DNA of 64,000 nucleotides from Eubacterium xylanophilum ATCC 35991 (lineage in GTDB: Bacteria > Bacillota > Clostridia > Lachnospirales > Lachnospiraceae), in the NCBI RefSeq assembly GCF_000518685.1, contig NZ_JAEB01000017.1, positions 1 through 64,000 on the forward strand, in the 5' to 3' direction. Below the pieces are notes generated by a model that searched no databases, was not told the origin of the DNA, and saw only the letters and a program-made list of their open reading frames with translations. Made by a program: the position numbers and the translations under genes. Positions 52,586 to 61,218 of this stretch are shown one piece after another (position 1 is the stretch's first letter; the number at the start of each line of letters is the position of its first letter).

Positions 52586-52768
52586 ATAGTCATTACAGAT
52601 GAAGTTGATGAACTAATAACTCATAATATTTTCTATACGGCTATTACAAGAGCTCAAAAGAAGTTAAAAATATATTGGACTTCGAAAGTAGAGAAAAAAG
52701 TACTTTCGACAATAAAATCTAAGGATATCAATAAAGATATTAATATTTTGAAGCAGTATGGACTATAA
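52571..52768 (+). pseudogene. C-terminal fragment of a UvrD/RecD-type helicase
   Basis: The frame has HNIFYTAITRAQKKLKIYWT, motif VI of superfamily 1 helicases, then a short charged tail. Upstream is IS sequence, so only about 60 residues of the original gene are left. Loss of DNA between the dynamin start and this tail, around the IS, is the simplest history. Confidence 0.8.
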
Positions 52769-52787
52769 AAAGAGGTGGATATTGTAA

Positions 52788-53822
52788 GTGAAGTTAAAAA
52801 TGTTACCAGCACTAGCTGGTGATTGTCTTGAAATCAAATTTGATGGTTGTACTCCGGGGATGGTAATTATCGATGGAGGAATGGGAAAAGAATGCAGATA
52901 CATCTTGAAAAATGATGTTTGTGATTGGAAAGACAAGAATGGACCGGTAGACTTAGCTATTTTGACGCATATGGATAATGATCATATTAGCGGCTTCTTA
53001 TCGCTTATTAAGGATGAGAAAATTAATGATGAATATTTATCCGAGATGTGGTTTAACTACGGAGAGAAAATAGAAAGATCTGTGTCGAATGAGAAGAAGC
53101 GATCATATGTCGAGGATAATTCGTGCCTTACTTCGTGTAAGCAAGGAAAAGAACTTTATGAGTATTTAAAGATTAAGAATATACCACTGGTGGCTCCGAT
53201 TATTTCAGGGATGAAGAAACAGGCTGATCAATGGTGTTTGGAAGTAATATCACCAAGCGAAGAGTGCCTGGATGAATTTGTATCTTCTGATGAGTATCAA
53301 GTTATAGAAGATGAAGTCGCTGACTTGCAAACAGCTGCAAGAAAAAATGATTATGGTTATTCTGTAGAGGATTTATTAAAGAGAACTTTTGATGAATCTT
53401 CAGTAACTAAGGCTAATGCGAGTAGTGTTGCCGTTTTGGTCTCAGATAATGATAATAGTATTTTATGTTTGGGTGATGCAAAATCATCTGAAGTTGAGCG
53501 CGAATTAAGAAGAAGAGGATATTGCGAGAATAACCCCTTACATGTAGATTTTGTCAAGGTCTCACATCATGGAAGTTCTCATAGCACTAGCGGTTCATTG
53601 ATTAGAATTCTGGATTGCAGGAATTATTTGATTTCAACTAATTGGAAGGGATTGCCTACGAAGGAATGCCTGGCGCGTATAGTAGAAAATACGCGAGAAC
53701 AGGTGACTTTTTATTGTAATTATGAACCATATACTGAGATATTCTTTAGCGAAGAATATCAAAAATACGGTATGAAGTTTAAAAATATAGGAAACATGGA
53801 GATTGATGTAAGTGGAGAATAG
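52788..53822 (+). CDS. Metallo-beta-lactamase-fold hydrolase of a defence operon
   Basis: The GTG at 52788 lies behind GAGGTGG (344 residues). Zinc-binding motifs are LTHMDNDHISGF (His61, Asp63, Asp65, His66), SILCLGDA with its Asp, and VKVSHHGSSHSTS with a final His, as in ComEC-type MBL domains. An insertion of about 100 residues lies in the middle. It overlaps the next gene, a trypsin-STAND protein, by 11 bases. MBL-plus-protease-STAND is the make-up of AVAST type 1 systems, in which these are Avs1 components. Confidence 0.88.
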   Translation: MKLKMLPALAGDCLEIKFDGCTPGMVIIDGGMGKECRYILKNDVCDWKDKNGPVDLAILTHMDNDHISGFLSLIKDEKINDEYLSEMWFNYGEKIERSVSNEKKRSYVEDNSCLTSCKQGKELYEYLKIKNIPLVAPIISGMKKQADQWCLEVISPSEECLDEFVSSDEYQVIEDEVADLQTAARKNDYGYSVEDLLKRTFDESSVTKANASSVAVLVSDNDNSILCLGDAKSSEVERELRRRGYCENNPLHVDFVKVSHHGSSHSTSGSLIRILDCRNYLISTNWKGLPTKECLARIVENTREQVTFYCNYEPYTEIFFSEEYQKYGMKFKNIGNMEIDVSGE

Positions 53823-56800
53823 ATATAATGTATTAAATAATTACTCAGTTAAGATATCGTACCATGATAATGTTGGGTCCGGAGTAATTTTTAAGGTCGG
53901 AGAAAAAAACATTTTGCTAACAGCATGCCATGTTTTAGAAGGAGATTTTAATGCGCTGGATTTGTATGTTGAAAGAACAAGTAATGGCGTTGAGAAGAAG
54001 CTTGACATAAAAGTTATTAATAGCATTTTGGATGAATGTAATGATGTGGCTGTATTATTGATAGAGTCCGATGAATTGATTTGTAATCTTAAATTATATA
54101 AGCCTAACATAGGCCAAAACATAAAAATGCGTGGATATCCATGTATTCTTCAGAATGCTAAGGATATTCATACATTAACACTTACTGGAAGGGTAAATGA
54201 AACTAGTTGCGGTAAACTATGTATTACTATTAATGAAAAATTAGGTTCTTTCGCTTCAGAAGAAAAAGAAATGTTAGATGGTTTCTCTGGAAGCGGTTTT
54301 TTCTTACAAAGTGGTAAAACTGTACAATTATGTGGTGTTGAAACCAATGTTTTAACAAGAGATGTTGCTTACAATGCAGTATGTGGTTCAAATGTTGAGG
54401 TTATAATTTCTGTTCTAGAAAAGCTAGGGGTAGATGAAGATTTAATTGTTAATGAATCTGCATCTTTCGTTGTTAAACAGTCTGAACTATATATGCAATA
54501 TATTGCTCCACTTGATGATTTTGGTAAAAGTAGTACTTCTTTAGAAAAGTTACAGGGAGAATATCGTGAGGGAATTGCAGCTCGGCCTGAGCATATTAGA
54601 AACGATTTAGATGTTCGAAGAGATCAATGGATTAATCTGATTGAAGAAAAGTATGAAGAGTCGGCTATTGTTGTAATTCGAGGAGCTTCAGGACAGGGAA
54701 AAACTAGTCTCGCTTACCGTTATTTGTTGGAACATTTTGACGAAAGACAAATATTATGTGTGTCTAAAATAACAAGTGAAAGTTCTATTTGGACAATTCT
54801 TCGGTTTTTAAAAAACGAGGTAGAGAATCTCGAATATATTCTATATTATGATGTACAGCCTGGAGATGAATATTGGGCTATATTTTTGAGAGCTTTTTAT
54901 ACTCATTCACTTAATGCATCATTGCTAGTTACAGTACGAGAAGATGATTACAATTTAAATAAAGTGAGTCATGGAAGTGTCCGTTATGAAGAAGTTCCAC
55001 TTGAACTAAATGAAAATGAAGCAAGAGATATTTATTCACGATATGATCAACACAAATTTCGTTTGTTTGATGATTTGTGGAATGATTTTGGTAATGGAGG
55101 TCCTTTACTAGAATTCATCTACTTACTCAATCACTCAGTAACTTTGGAAGAAAAGATTAATGAACAAATTACGAATATTAGTACAGATGTTGAAGAACGA
55201 GAGTGGTTTAATGTATTGGCTATAATTGCTATAGCGGGACAGTATGATTTAGCTATAAGATTGGATAAATTATATGCCAATATCGAATTAAAAAATGCTA
55301 GTAAGCTGCTTCAACAATTTGAAAAGGAATTCTTTATTAAGATATTAGATAATCGAGAAAGGGTAAAATGTCTCCATTCGGTAAGAGCGCGTTTGATTTT
55401 AAAATCATTAGAAGGAAAGTTTGGGTTTGATTATCTTGATTCATTGTTAAGCACTTTGTCTGTAATTGATGTAAGTACAATATATTTGCTACTTGAATAT
55501 TTTGATAAGAGTGGAACAAGCGCTGAAATTATAGATAAGTTATCAGCGATATCTTTTAATTGTTTAGACGCGGTTGCAGATGTTTTGCGAGGCATACTTT
55601 GGCTTTCTGTTAAAGACTATATTGTGGAAAATAAAGAGATTATTGATGAAGGGGATCGATTATTTGCTGATAATTATGTTATGTTCGCATTAGGCGATAT
55701 TACCGGCTTCATTGATACTAATAATGTTCGACATGATTTATTTGAAATATTAGATAAACAAACTCCTGGGATTGCTGATTCAGTTCAAGGTTTAGTAGAA
55801 AGACAGCCCCAAAGATATTTAAATTACGAATATGCTAAACGATTTCTAGAAAAAATTTCGAATTTTATTGTAGATTATGTAAGAGGTTATCCCGTAAATG
55901 GAAGCTGTTTAGGGTATTTATTATTTTGGTCTAGTAAACTTAATGTAGCATTACATATTGATTCAAATATCATTTTTGATAATTCAAAGGATTATGCAGG
56001 AATAACTTTAGCAATAAAAGGTCTTATGAATATCGGAAATGTATCAAAAGCTAATGAATTAAAAAGTATATATGAAAAGGATATACTATGTGATGCAAAT
56101 GTAGTTTCGTTGTATGAAAAGGATAATGAAATCTATGCAGAAGCTGTTCCCAATTATTATCCTGCTTCTAAGGAGAACAGTGAATTAAAAAATGCTGCAT
56201 ATAATGAAAAATGTATGCATGTGGTTAATACACTGTCTTTTCTTTATCCTAACAAGGAAAGATATAATGTTTCATTGTTAGGAACTCGAATAGCTGGAAT
56301 TAATTTACCTGATAAGGAAAAACATATTCCTAGAGAAAAACTGCATGATAAATGGATTACAGAAATAAATGGCTTCTGCCTTAGACTTTGTGCATACAAA
56401 AATGCTCCGGAAGATTGGAAAGAAGTTTTCAATAATATTAATGCGCATAGAAATACGATTACAGAATTTTTTGAAGAATTATTAAAGCAACTAGGTAGAA
56501 TCTATAAGGGGAAGTCTTTTGAAAGTTCCAAACTTGACAGACTTATTTTAATTTTACAAAAAGAAAAGGAGTTCAGTATTCCAAAGAGTGCTTTAGATAA
56601 ATTTGGAATTGGTAAAGCCTTAAACGAAAGCGAGAAAATGGATAATAGTAATAAAAAAGATTTAAAGCAAGCGGACAAACAATCTAGCGATTTACCAATT
56701 GAAAAAGAATGTCAGAAGTTTTTTAGTGGAATATCAAATTATATAAATGGGCTACACAATATGCTTTTAGGAATAATTCAAAATAAACAACCTGAAGAAT

Positions 56801-57684
56801 ATTGTCGTCTACAATTATATAATATTGTTTCTTCATATGAGGTATACCATAATTTTTGTAATGTAAATAATCATTTTTTCAAAGGATATAAGTGTGAGGT
56901 TGATATAGGAAAAGAGCGAATTACACTTGAAAAAATGGTTGCTGTGACGCATTGGATTTATTTGAATGGATATCATCAAGAAAATAATATTATTTATAAT
57001 GCGTATGAAGTACTGAAAAAGAAAAAGCGTGCTATTGATTCTTTTTTTGAAAAAGGAATAGGAGATTATCCAGAGGTTAGAGAACATGCTTTGTTTGACG
57101 ATGACGTAATTGTTTTTACAGACTGGGAAAACTATGATTTACTAGTTGTAAAAATATATCATAAAGTGCAAGAATTAGCTGGACCTAGCGAATTGATATC
57201 ACCGGCAAGAGCGTATTTATTTAATAGGATCAATTGCGTTAGAATTGTTTTGTCCAAGAATAGTTACAAAGACTATTTAACGATTAGAATACCAATCAAT
57301 AGTTTTACGTTAGCAAAAAACATCGAGCAGTTGCAACAATATATTCTCGGAGCGGAGAAAAATTATTCTTTTATACCTTTAAAAGATTTACGAGATGGTG
57401 CAATTGCTAGTGCAATACTAATTTGTGACCAAGCTGTTCAAATTGAGGAAGCGCTAATTGTTTCATCGCAATATACCGTGAAGGAGAGCATTGCTTCTAT
57501 AAACAAAATGTTTAGTGCAGAACTTGAGGATGTTGCAAAAAATATCCTGGAATTTGACGAGTGTAAAGATTTATATTTAGACATTAAGAAAATAGCCACA
57601 TTAAACATATTTACACTTGATAAAGTTGAATGTCGAAGCAATTATAATATTTTAGAAGCGTTTGTTTCTAAATATAGTTCTTAA
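53812..57684 (+). CDS. Trypsin-like protease fused to STAND/NACHT-type ATPase
   Basis: The 1290-residue protein starts with a chymotrypsin-fold domain (1-200): His40 in LLTACHVLEG, Asp78 in ECNDVAVLL and Ser159 in LDGFSGSGFF form a full triad. A P-loop GASGQGKT (291-298) opens a STAND-like ATPase with a helical C-terminal region of about 700 residues that could sense a ligand. The gene overlaps the MBL gene and is translated with it. STAND sensors with protease or MBL partners recognise phage proteins (AVAST). Here the protease and STAND are one chain. A target is not predictable. Confidence 0.87.
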   Translation: MENRYNVLNNYSVKISYHDNVGSGVIFKVGEKNILLTACHVLEGDFNALDLYVERTSNGVEKKLDIKVINSILDECNDVAVLLIESDELICNLKLYKPNIGQNIKMRGYPCILQNAKDIHTLTLTGRVNETSCGKLCITINEKLGSFASEEKEMLDGFSGSGFFLQSGKTVQLCGVETNVLTRDVAYNAVCGSNVEVIISVLEKLGVDEDLIVNESASFVVKQSELYMQYIAPLDDFGKSSTSLEKLQGEYREGIAARPEHIRNDLDVRRDQWINLIEEKYEESAIVVIRGASGQGKTSLAYRYLLEHFDERQILCVSKITSESSIWTILRFLKNEVENLEYILYYDVQPGDEYWAIFLRAFYTHSLNASLLVTVREDDYNLNKVSHGSVRYEEVPLELNENEARDIYSRYDQHKFRLFDDLWNDFGNGGPLLEFIYLLNHSVTLEEKINEQITNISTDVEEREWFNVLAIIAIAGQYDLAIRLDKLYANIELKNASKLLQQFEKEFFIKILDNRERVKCLHSVRARLILKSLEGKFGFDYLDSLLSTLSVIDVSTIYLLLEYFDKSGTSAEIIDKLSAISFNCLDAVADVLRGILWLSVKDYIVENKEIIDEGDRLFADNYVMFALGDITGFIDTNNVRHDLFEILDKQTPGIADSVQGLVERQPQRYLNYEYAKRFLEKISNFIVDYVRGYPVNGSCLGYLLFWSSKLNVALHIDSNIIFDNSKDYAGITLAIKGLMNIGNVSKANELKSIYEKDILCDANVVSLYEKDNEIYAEAVPNYYPASKENSELKNAAYNEKCMHVVNTLSFLYPNKERYNVSLLGTRIAGINLPDKEKHIPREKLHDKWITEINGFCLRLCAYKNAPEDWKEVFNNINAHRNTITEFFEELLKQLGRIYKGKSFESSKLDRLILILQKEKEFSIPKSALDKFGIGKALNESEKMDNSNKKDLKQADKQSSDLPIEKECQKFFSGISNYINGLHNMLLGIIQNKQPEEYCRLQLYNIVSSYEVYHNFCNVNNHFFKGYKCEVDIGKERITLEKMVAVTHWIYLNGYHQENNIIYNAYEVLKKKKRAIDSFFEKGIGDYPEVREHALFDDDVIVFTDWENYDLLVVKIYHKVQELAGPSELISPARAYLFNRINCVRIVLSKNSYKDYLTIRIPINSFTLAKNIEQLQQYILGAEKNYSFIPLKDLRDGAIASAILICDQAVQIEEALIVSSQYTVKESIASINKMFSAELEDVAKNILEFDECKDLYLDIKKIATLNIFTLDKVECRSNYNILEAFVSKYSS

Positions 57685-57686
57685 AT

Positions 57687-57809
57687 GCCTTTAAATTAGC
57701 ATTCGGATTAGCATTCGGAACGCCTACAAGAAAGGTGGTTCTTGAGTATTTTAGAAGTAAGAAGATAGAAATTGAAGAAAAAGATTTTAACGTAATTTGG
57801 AAAGAGTAG
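57687..57809 (+). pseudogene. C-terminal gene remnant
   Basis: An open frame without start reads AFGTPTRKVVLEYFRSKKIE and then IEEKDFNVIWKE before a stop. It contains a tandem 12-base repeat (ATTAGCATTCGG twice, 57695-57718). The family is not recognised. Confidence 0.35.
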
Positions 57810-57846
57810 ATTTATTAAAAAAGATACACGATTGGAGGTACCCACA

Positions 57847-58416
57847 ATGAAAAAAGACCTAGGAATCCTACAGGCAGTTTATCCAATGCCTGTACTTATG
57901 ATTGCAACTTACGATGAAGAAGGAAAAGTTGATGTTATGAATGCTGCATGGGGCAACATTTGTGCATCTGACAAGATTGCACTCTTTATCAGTGAGCCAC
58001 ATAAGACAACAAAGAACATTAGAAAGGTAAAAGCATTTACGGTAAGTATTGCTGATGCCAAGCATATGGATGTAGCAGATTTCTTTGGTATTGCATCTGG
58101 CAATACTATGGAGGATAAGTTTGAGAGAACTGGCTATACTGCCATCAAGAGCGAAAAGGTCAATGCTCCTATAATAGATGAGTTCCCATTAGTTATGGAG
58201 TGTGAACTTGCTGAAATTGTCGAGACAGAGAATTTGCATGCAGTTGTAGGTAAGATTGTAAATGTTGCTGCAGACGAGGAAGTTCTTGATGAAAATGGTA
58301 AAGTTGATCCAGCTAAGTTAAATGCTATTGCATTCGATAATTTCCAAAGTGGATATTATCAGATGGGAGATAAAGCTGGTCAGGCGTGGGATGCTGGTAA
58401 AAAACTGATGGATTAA
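57847..58416 (+). CDS. Flavin reductase-family protein
   Basis: GGAGG belongs to the TTG at 57832; the ATG at 57847 is the start (189 residues). YPMPVLMIATYDEEGKVDVM, then NAAWGNICASDKIALFISEP and FTVSIADAKHMDVADFFGIA mark the FMN-binding split barrel of flavin reductase-like proteins widespread in clostridia. It probably binds FMN and shuttles electrons; the partner is unknown. It is followed by a three-gene operon after 49 bases. Confidence 0.92.
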   Translation: MKKDLGILQAVYPMPVLMIATYDEEGKVDVMNAAWGNICASDKIALFISEPHKTTKNIRKVKAFTVSIADAKHMDVADFFGIASGNTMEDKFERTGYTAIKSEKVNAPIIDEFPLVMECELAEIVETENLHAVVGKIVNVAADEEVLDENGKVDPAKLNAIAFDNFQSGYYQMGDKAGQAWDAGKKLMD

Positions 58417-58465
58417 GATGGATTATTTTTGAATTGAATAATATATCCGACAAAGGAGGTACCCT

Positions 58466-58711
58466 ATGAACCCAACACTAAAACTATACATGTTTGAAAC
58501 ATGCCCTTTTTGTCAAAAGGTTATAAGAGAAATAGAATCAAGCGGACGTACAGATATAGAATTCCACAATATTCGTCAATCTGAAGAAGATAGGCTTGAG
58601 CTAATCAAAGTTGGAGGCAAGCAGCAAGTGCCTTGTCTTTTCATTGATGGTAAGCCTATGTATGAGAGCGACGATATTGTAGCGTGGCTAAAGGAAAATC
58701 CTGAGAAATGA
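58466..58711 (+). CDS. Glutaredoxin-like protein
   Basis: The 81-residue product begins LKLYMFETCPFCQKVIREIE with a CPFC active site. VGGKQQVPCLFIDGKPMYES holds the cis-proline, and a final helix follows. Length and motifs match glutaredoxins that use thiols to reduce disulfides in the cytoplasm. GGAGG lies 7 bases before ATG. Its stop overlaps the next start (ATGA), so translation is coupled to the esterase-like gene. Confidence 0.93.
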   Translation: MNPTLKLYMFETCPFCQKVIREIESSGRTDIEFHNIRQSEEDRLELIKVGGKQQVPCLFIDGKPMYESDDIVAWLKENPEK

Positions 58712-59346
58712 TTATAAATTACTATGGGAATAAAAACTCAACAAACATACTAATCCAAATGGTTGATGATCATGACCTTGAAGTAATCGAAAGTGAAGTA
58801 GCAACTATAGAATCAGTCTCTACAGATTTTTGCTTGATTACAGTCAAAGTAAACAATTGGAATCATGATTTGTCTCCGTGGAAGGCTGATGCTGTATTTG
58901 GAAATGAAGGTTTTGCAGGCAGAGCTTCTGAGACATTGCAAGAGGTTTTAGAATTATGCCAAGATAAGTCAAAACATTATTATATCGGTGGATATTCGCT
59001 TTCTGGATTATTTGCTCTATGGGCAGCGTATCATACTGACATATTTGAAGGTGTAGCGGCTGCATCACCGTCAGTATGGTTTCCAGGTTTTATAGAGTAT
59101 ATGAGAGATACTCATATAAAGTGCAATAAGGTTTATTTAAGTCTTGGTGATAAGGAAAGCAAGACTAGGAATCCTATTATGGCTACAGTAGCTGATAAGA
59201 TTACTGAGGCGCATAATATATTGAAGGATGCTGATATTGATACTGTTCTTGAATGGAACCAGGGTAATCATTTCAAGGAACCTGGGATTAGAACAGGTAA
59301 GGCATTTGCTTGGTTGTTAAGAAATATTTTTTTGGAGGATATATGA
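58708..59346 (+). CDS. Esterase-like alpha/beta hydrolase
   Basis: The 212-residue protein has KHYYIGGYSLSGLFALWAAY, a nucleophile elbow with Ser in GYSLSG. An Asp follows in LSLGDKESKTRNP and a His in EWNQGNHFKEPG, which completes a triad. The shape is that of small esterase D or IroE-like enzymes. Substrate unknown. It is coupled by overlap to the glutaredoxin gene before and to the 59343 gene after it. Confidence 0.87.
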   Translation: MIINYYGNKNSTNILIQMVDDHDLEVIESEVATIESVSTDFCLITVKVNNWNHDLSPWKADAVFGNEGFAGRASETLQEVLELCQDKSKHYYIGGYSLSGLFALWAAYHTDIFEGVAAASPSVWFPGFIEYMRDTHIKCNKVYLSLGDKESKTRNPIMATVADKITEAHNILKDADIDTVLEWNQGNHFKEPGIRTGKAFAWLLRNIFLEDI

Positions 59347-59723
59347 TAGCATTCTCTTTTGGTAACGAAGCATTTAACAAAGAGTATACTGAGCAAACAA
59401 TTGAAATACTTGTTGATGCTAAGACTAAACATCAATCGCCAGATGCATTTGCGCACTCCGCTCTTGATTATCTTGATACAGAAGTTTATCCAGGTGAAGG
59501 ATATATTGATTTATCGTATGAAGGTTTTACAATCGAGGAAAAGCAGTATAAGGATATAATTTTAGATTATCTATTGCAAATGAATCATAAGATTGATATT
59601 CATTTGGGTGAGATAAAGAGAACATATAGAATTAAGAAGCAGGTCTATGATCCATATGAAATAGTGTATATCGCGGAAACAGAGGACGAGTATGTATTGA
59701 TTATGTGGGCAACAACTGCGTGA
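59343..59723 (+). CDS. Hypothetical protein in the glutaredoxin-esterase operon
   Basis: The ATG at 59343 overlaps the esterase stop and has GGAGG 6 bases upstream. The 126-residue product is soluble and acidic, with SPDAFAHSALDYLDTEVYPG and a Tyr-rich C-terminal half. No family recognised. Coupled translation suggests a link with the two genes before it. A terminator overlaps its stop codon. Confidence 0.7.
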   Translation: MIAFSFGNEAFNKEYTEQTIEILVDAKTKHQSPDAFAHSALDYLDTEVYPGEGYIDLSYEGFTIEEKQYKDIILDYLLQMNHKIDIHLGEIKRTYRIKKQVYDPYEIVYIAETEDEYVLIMWATTA

Positions 59724-59745
59724 AAGCCGCTTACTAGTAGGCTTT
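59723..59745 (+). terminator. Terminator of the glutaredoxin operon
   Basis: AAAGCC and GGCTTT pair across an 11-base loop right at the stop codon. The T tail is short. Confidence 0.6.
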
Positions 59746-59789
59746 ACTTACTTACCAGAAATTTCTTCCAACTATTTTCAAAAACCATA

Positions 59790-59818
59790 TTGACAAATGA
59801 TTCCAAAGTCCGTATAAT
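59790..59818 (+). promoter_or_regulatory. Near-consensus promoter
   Basis: TTGACA (59790-59795), 17 bases, TATAAT (59813-59818): a perfect consensus for the main sigma factor. It reads toward the two small genes at 60024 and 60351. Confidence 0.85.
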
Positions 59819-59830
59819 GATACTTAAACA

Positions 59831-59842
59831 GAACAAATGTTC
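59831..59842 (+). promoter_or_regulatory. LexA/DinR-type SOS box
   Basis: GAACAAATGTTC fits the Gram-positive SOS box GAAC-N4-GTTC. It lies just behind the predicted transcription start, where a bound repressor would block the promoter. A half site GAACATTT follows at 59864. Confidence 0.65.
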
Positions 59843-60023
59843 GCAAAACAACAGAACATTTATCAAGATGGATGCCAACTGAATCACGCATTAGATTGAT
59901 TTATAAAGGTGGGTGTGTACTTAGATTTGTATGAGGCGTGATTTGATCATTGATTTGTGTTTGTAGTTTTGGATGAGAGTTCTATTGAGTGAGAATGAAA
60001 TTGTGATGTAAGAAGGTGTTAGT

Positions 60024-60206
60024 ATGCGAAGGGTTACGATTCGAGAGTTAGATAGCCCGCAGAAGGTTAAGCCGAGGGTGGCTGATGTTATCTTTGATGA
60101 CAATGATCAGATCATACTTGAGGTTAAACAGGGAAATGAAAAGAGACAGGTTGAGCTGTGTTCAATTATATATCAGGTAGTTCAAGCACTGCAGAAGAGT
60201 AAGTAA
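60024..60206 (+). CDS. Small hypothetical protein, 60 residues
   Basis: AAGAAGGTG precedes the ATG. The product reads MRRVTIRELDSPQKVKPRVA, then DVIFDDNDQIILEVKQGNEK. It is a compact alpha/beta-looking protein with no known motif. It sits in the transcript controlled by the consensus promoter and the LexA-type box, so it may be induced by DNA damage (inference). The 140 bases before it, after the promoter, are an untranslated leader. Confidence 0.6.
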   Translation: MRRVTIRELDSPQKVKPRVADVIFDDNDQIILEVKQGNEKRQVELCSIIYQVVQALQKSK

Positions 60207-60228
60207 GCAGTCCCGAGCGAGTGTATCC

Positions 60229-60265
60229 GAACAAATCGAGATACGAAAAGCCGGAGTATTTGTTC
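60229..60265. repeat. Inverted repeat GAACAAAT/ATTTGTTC
   Basis: GAACAAAT (60229-60236) and ATTTGTTC (60258-60265) face each other over 21 bases. The half-sites resemble the SOS box half GAAC. It might be a stem in the mRNA between the two small genes. Confidence 0.5.
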
Positions 60266-60293
60266 TGAGGTGGTTTGTGTGAGAGTGCAAACT

Positions 60294-60322
60294 GGAGCGG
60301 AACATTTGCTCCGTTTTTTTTT
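60294..60322 (+). terminator. Rho-independent terminator
   Basis: GGAGC (60294-60298) and GCTCC (60308-60312) enclose GGAACATTT and are followed by a run of T. It would end the 60024 transcript before the next gene. Confidence 0.7.
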
Positions 60323-60350
60323 GACCTTTTAACGTAGGTAGGTGAATGTT

Positions 60351-60635
60351 ATGGAAGCGAAAAGATATGATGTGGATATAATCTGCCAGCATTCGAAGGA
60401 TGGAACCATAATCCCTCTTCGAATCCGTGTGGATGGCGATGATGGCGAACCACGAGTGTTTAAGATAGATGCTTATAAGGAGCTATCAGGTAATGGTACT
60501 TATACAACAACTGATGGTGTGTTTGTGACAGATCGAACTATATTCTTTGAATGTAGGATTGAGGTTAATGGTACCGTGCGTGGGATAAGGCTTTACTTTA
60601 GAGAGAATGAGAATAATTGGTTTATAACAGCGTAG
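60351..60635 (+). CDS. Hypothetical protein, 94 residues
   Basis: The ATG at 60351 is preferred to GTG 60342, as AGGTAGGTG lies just before it. It reads YDVDIICQHSKDGTIIPLRI, then FKIDAYKELSGNGTYTTTDG, and is probably a small beta barrel. No family is recognised. It follows the small 60024 gene but behind a terminator, so it may have read-through expression or a promoter of its own in the T-rich stretch before it. Confidence 0.65.
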   Translation: MEAKRYDVDIICQHSKDGTIIPLRIRVDGDDGEPRVFKIDAYKELSGNGTYTTTDGVFVTDRTIFFECRIEVNGTVRGIRLYFRENENNWFITA

Positions 60636-60661
60636 TGGAGATGTGTTGGAGAGATATGGAG

Positions 60662-60680
60662 ATTGGTCCATTGGACCAAT
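60662..60680. repeat. Palindrome ATTGGTCCA-N-TGGACCAAT, copy 2
   Basis: ATTGGTCCATTGGACCAAT, identical to 29197-29215 except at its centre. It lies between the 60351 gene and its terminator. Confidence 0.75.
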
Positions 60681-60682
60681 GG

Positions 60683-60710
60683 AAAGCAAGGTTTTGGTGC
60701 CTTGCTTTTC
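60683..60710 (+). terminator. Rho-independent terminator
   Basis: AAAGCAAGG and CCTTGCTTT pair perfectly over an 8-base loop and end in TTTT. Confidence 0.85.
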
Positions 60711-60756
60711 TAAGTTTTTAGGGGTGAAAAAAGTTGCGACAGTTATAATGTGCGAC

Positions 60757-60785
60757 TTATGATTTTAGGGGAAAGATGGTATAAT
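60757..60785 (+). promoter_or_regulatory. Promoter of the predicted ncRNA
   Basis: TTATGA (60757-60762), 17 bases, TATAAT (60780-60785). Two direct TGCGAC repeats lie just upstream (60734 and 60751), possibly a regulator site. Confidence 0.5.
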
Positions 60786-60790
60786 ATACG

Positions 60791-60993
60791 TAGATATAAC
60801 TAAGATTTAATTTTTAAGCTGATAAAGTGTGAATCTAGCGCACTTTAATAAAATTCGAGTTATGATGTTCGAAAAATCAAACCAAATAGTAGAGTCATAA
60901 AGCATTCTGCAATGATATCTAGCGCGAACGAGATATCTCCTTTCCAATTATGCTCTACGCAAGAAAGCACTTCACTATGTGGGGTGCTTTTTT
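60791..60993 (+). ncRNA. Predicted structured RNA, about 200 nt, family unknown
   Basis: No ORF is present between a promoter and a terminator. Visible stems are TAAAGTG/CACTTTA (60823-60829 with 60841-60847), TTCGA/TCGAA (60854-60873), GATATCT/AGATATC (60914-60937), the enclosing GTAGAG-CATAA/TTATGCTCTAC (60889-60900 with 60948-60958, one bulged base), and the terminator AAAGCAC/GTGCTTT (60964-60990) with a T run. The nonamer ATCTAGCGC occurs in the two hairpins at 60833 and 60917. I cannot match it to a known family. Confidence 0.55.
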
Positions 60994-61104
60994 GTATGCG
61001 CCTTTTAAATGAATATGACGACATATTGTGACGCGGGGGGGGTAAAATAATATTAATTTAGTAGAAGGATTTACATAAGCAATTGTAGAGGATGGGATAG
61101 AAAA

Positions 61105-61176
61105 ATGGAAAAGGATAATCAAATAGTCAGGAGGGGGGCCATGGGAGTTATTAGTGATATACTCGAGACAAAATAA
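61105..61176 (+). CDS. Small ORF, 23 residues
   Basis: The frame MEKDNQIVRRGAMGVISDIL followed by ETK ends in TAA. A very strong AGGAGGGGGG site lies before the internal ATG at 61141. It could encode an 11-residue peptide or be a relic of a gene start. Between 60994 and 61104 only a G8 run and AT-rich DNA are present. Confidence 0.3.
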   Translation: MEKDNQIVRRGAMGVISDILETK

Positions 61177-61218
61177 TATTTTATACAGCTATCATTTATA
61201 ATAGATAAAACCAAATTA

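Noticed and set aside
60791-60993. 6S RNA
   Set aside because: Length and position would fit, but I see no long central bubble flanked by two extended arms; instead there are several short hairpins.
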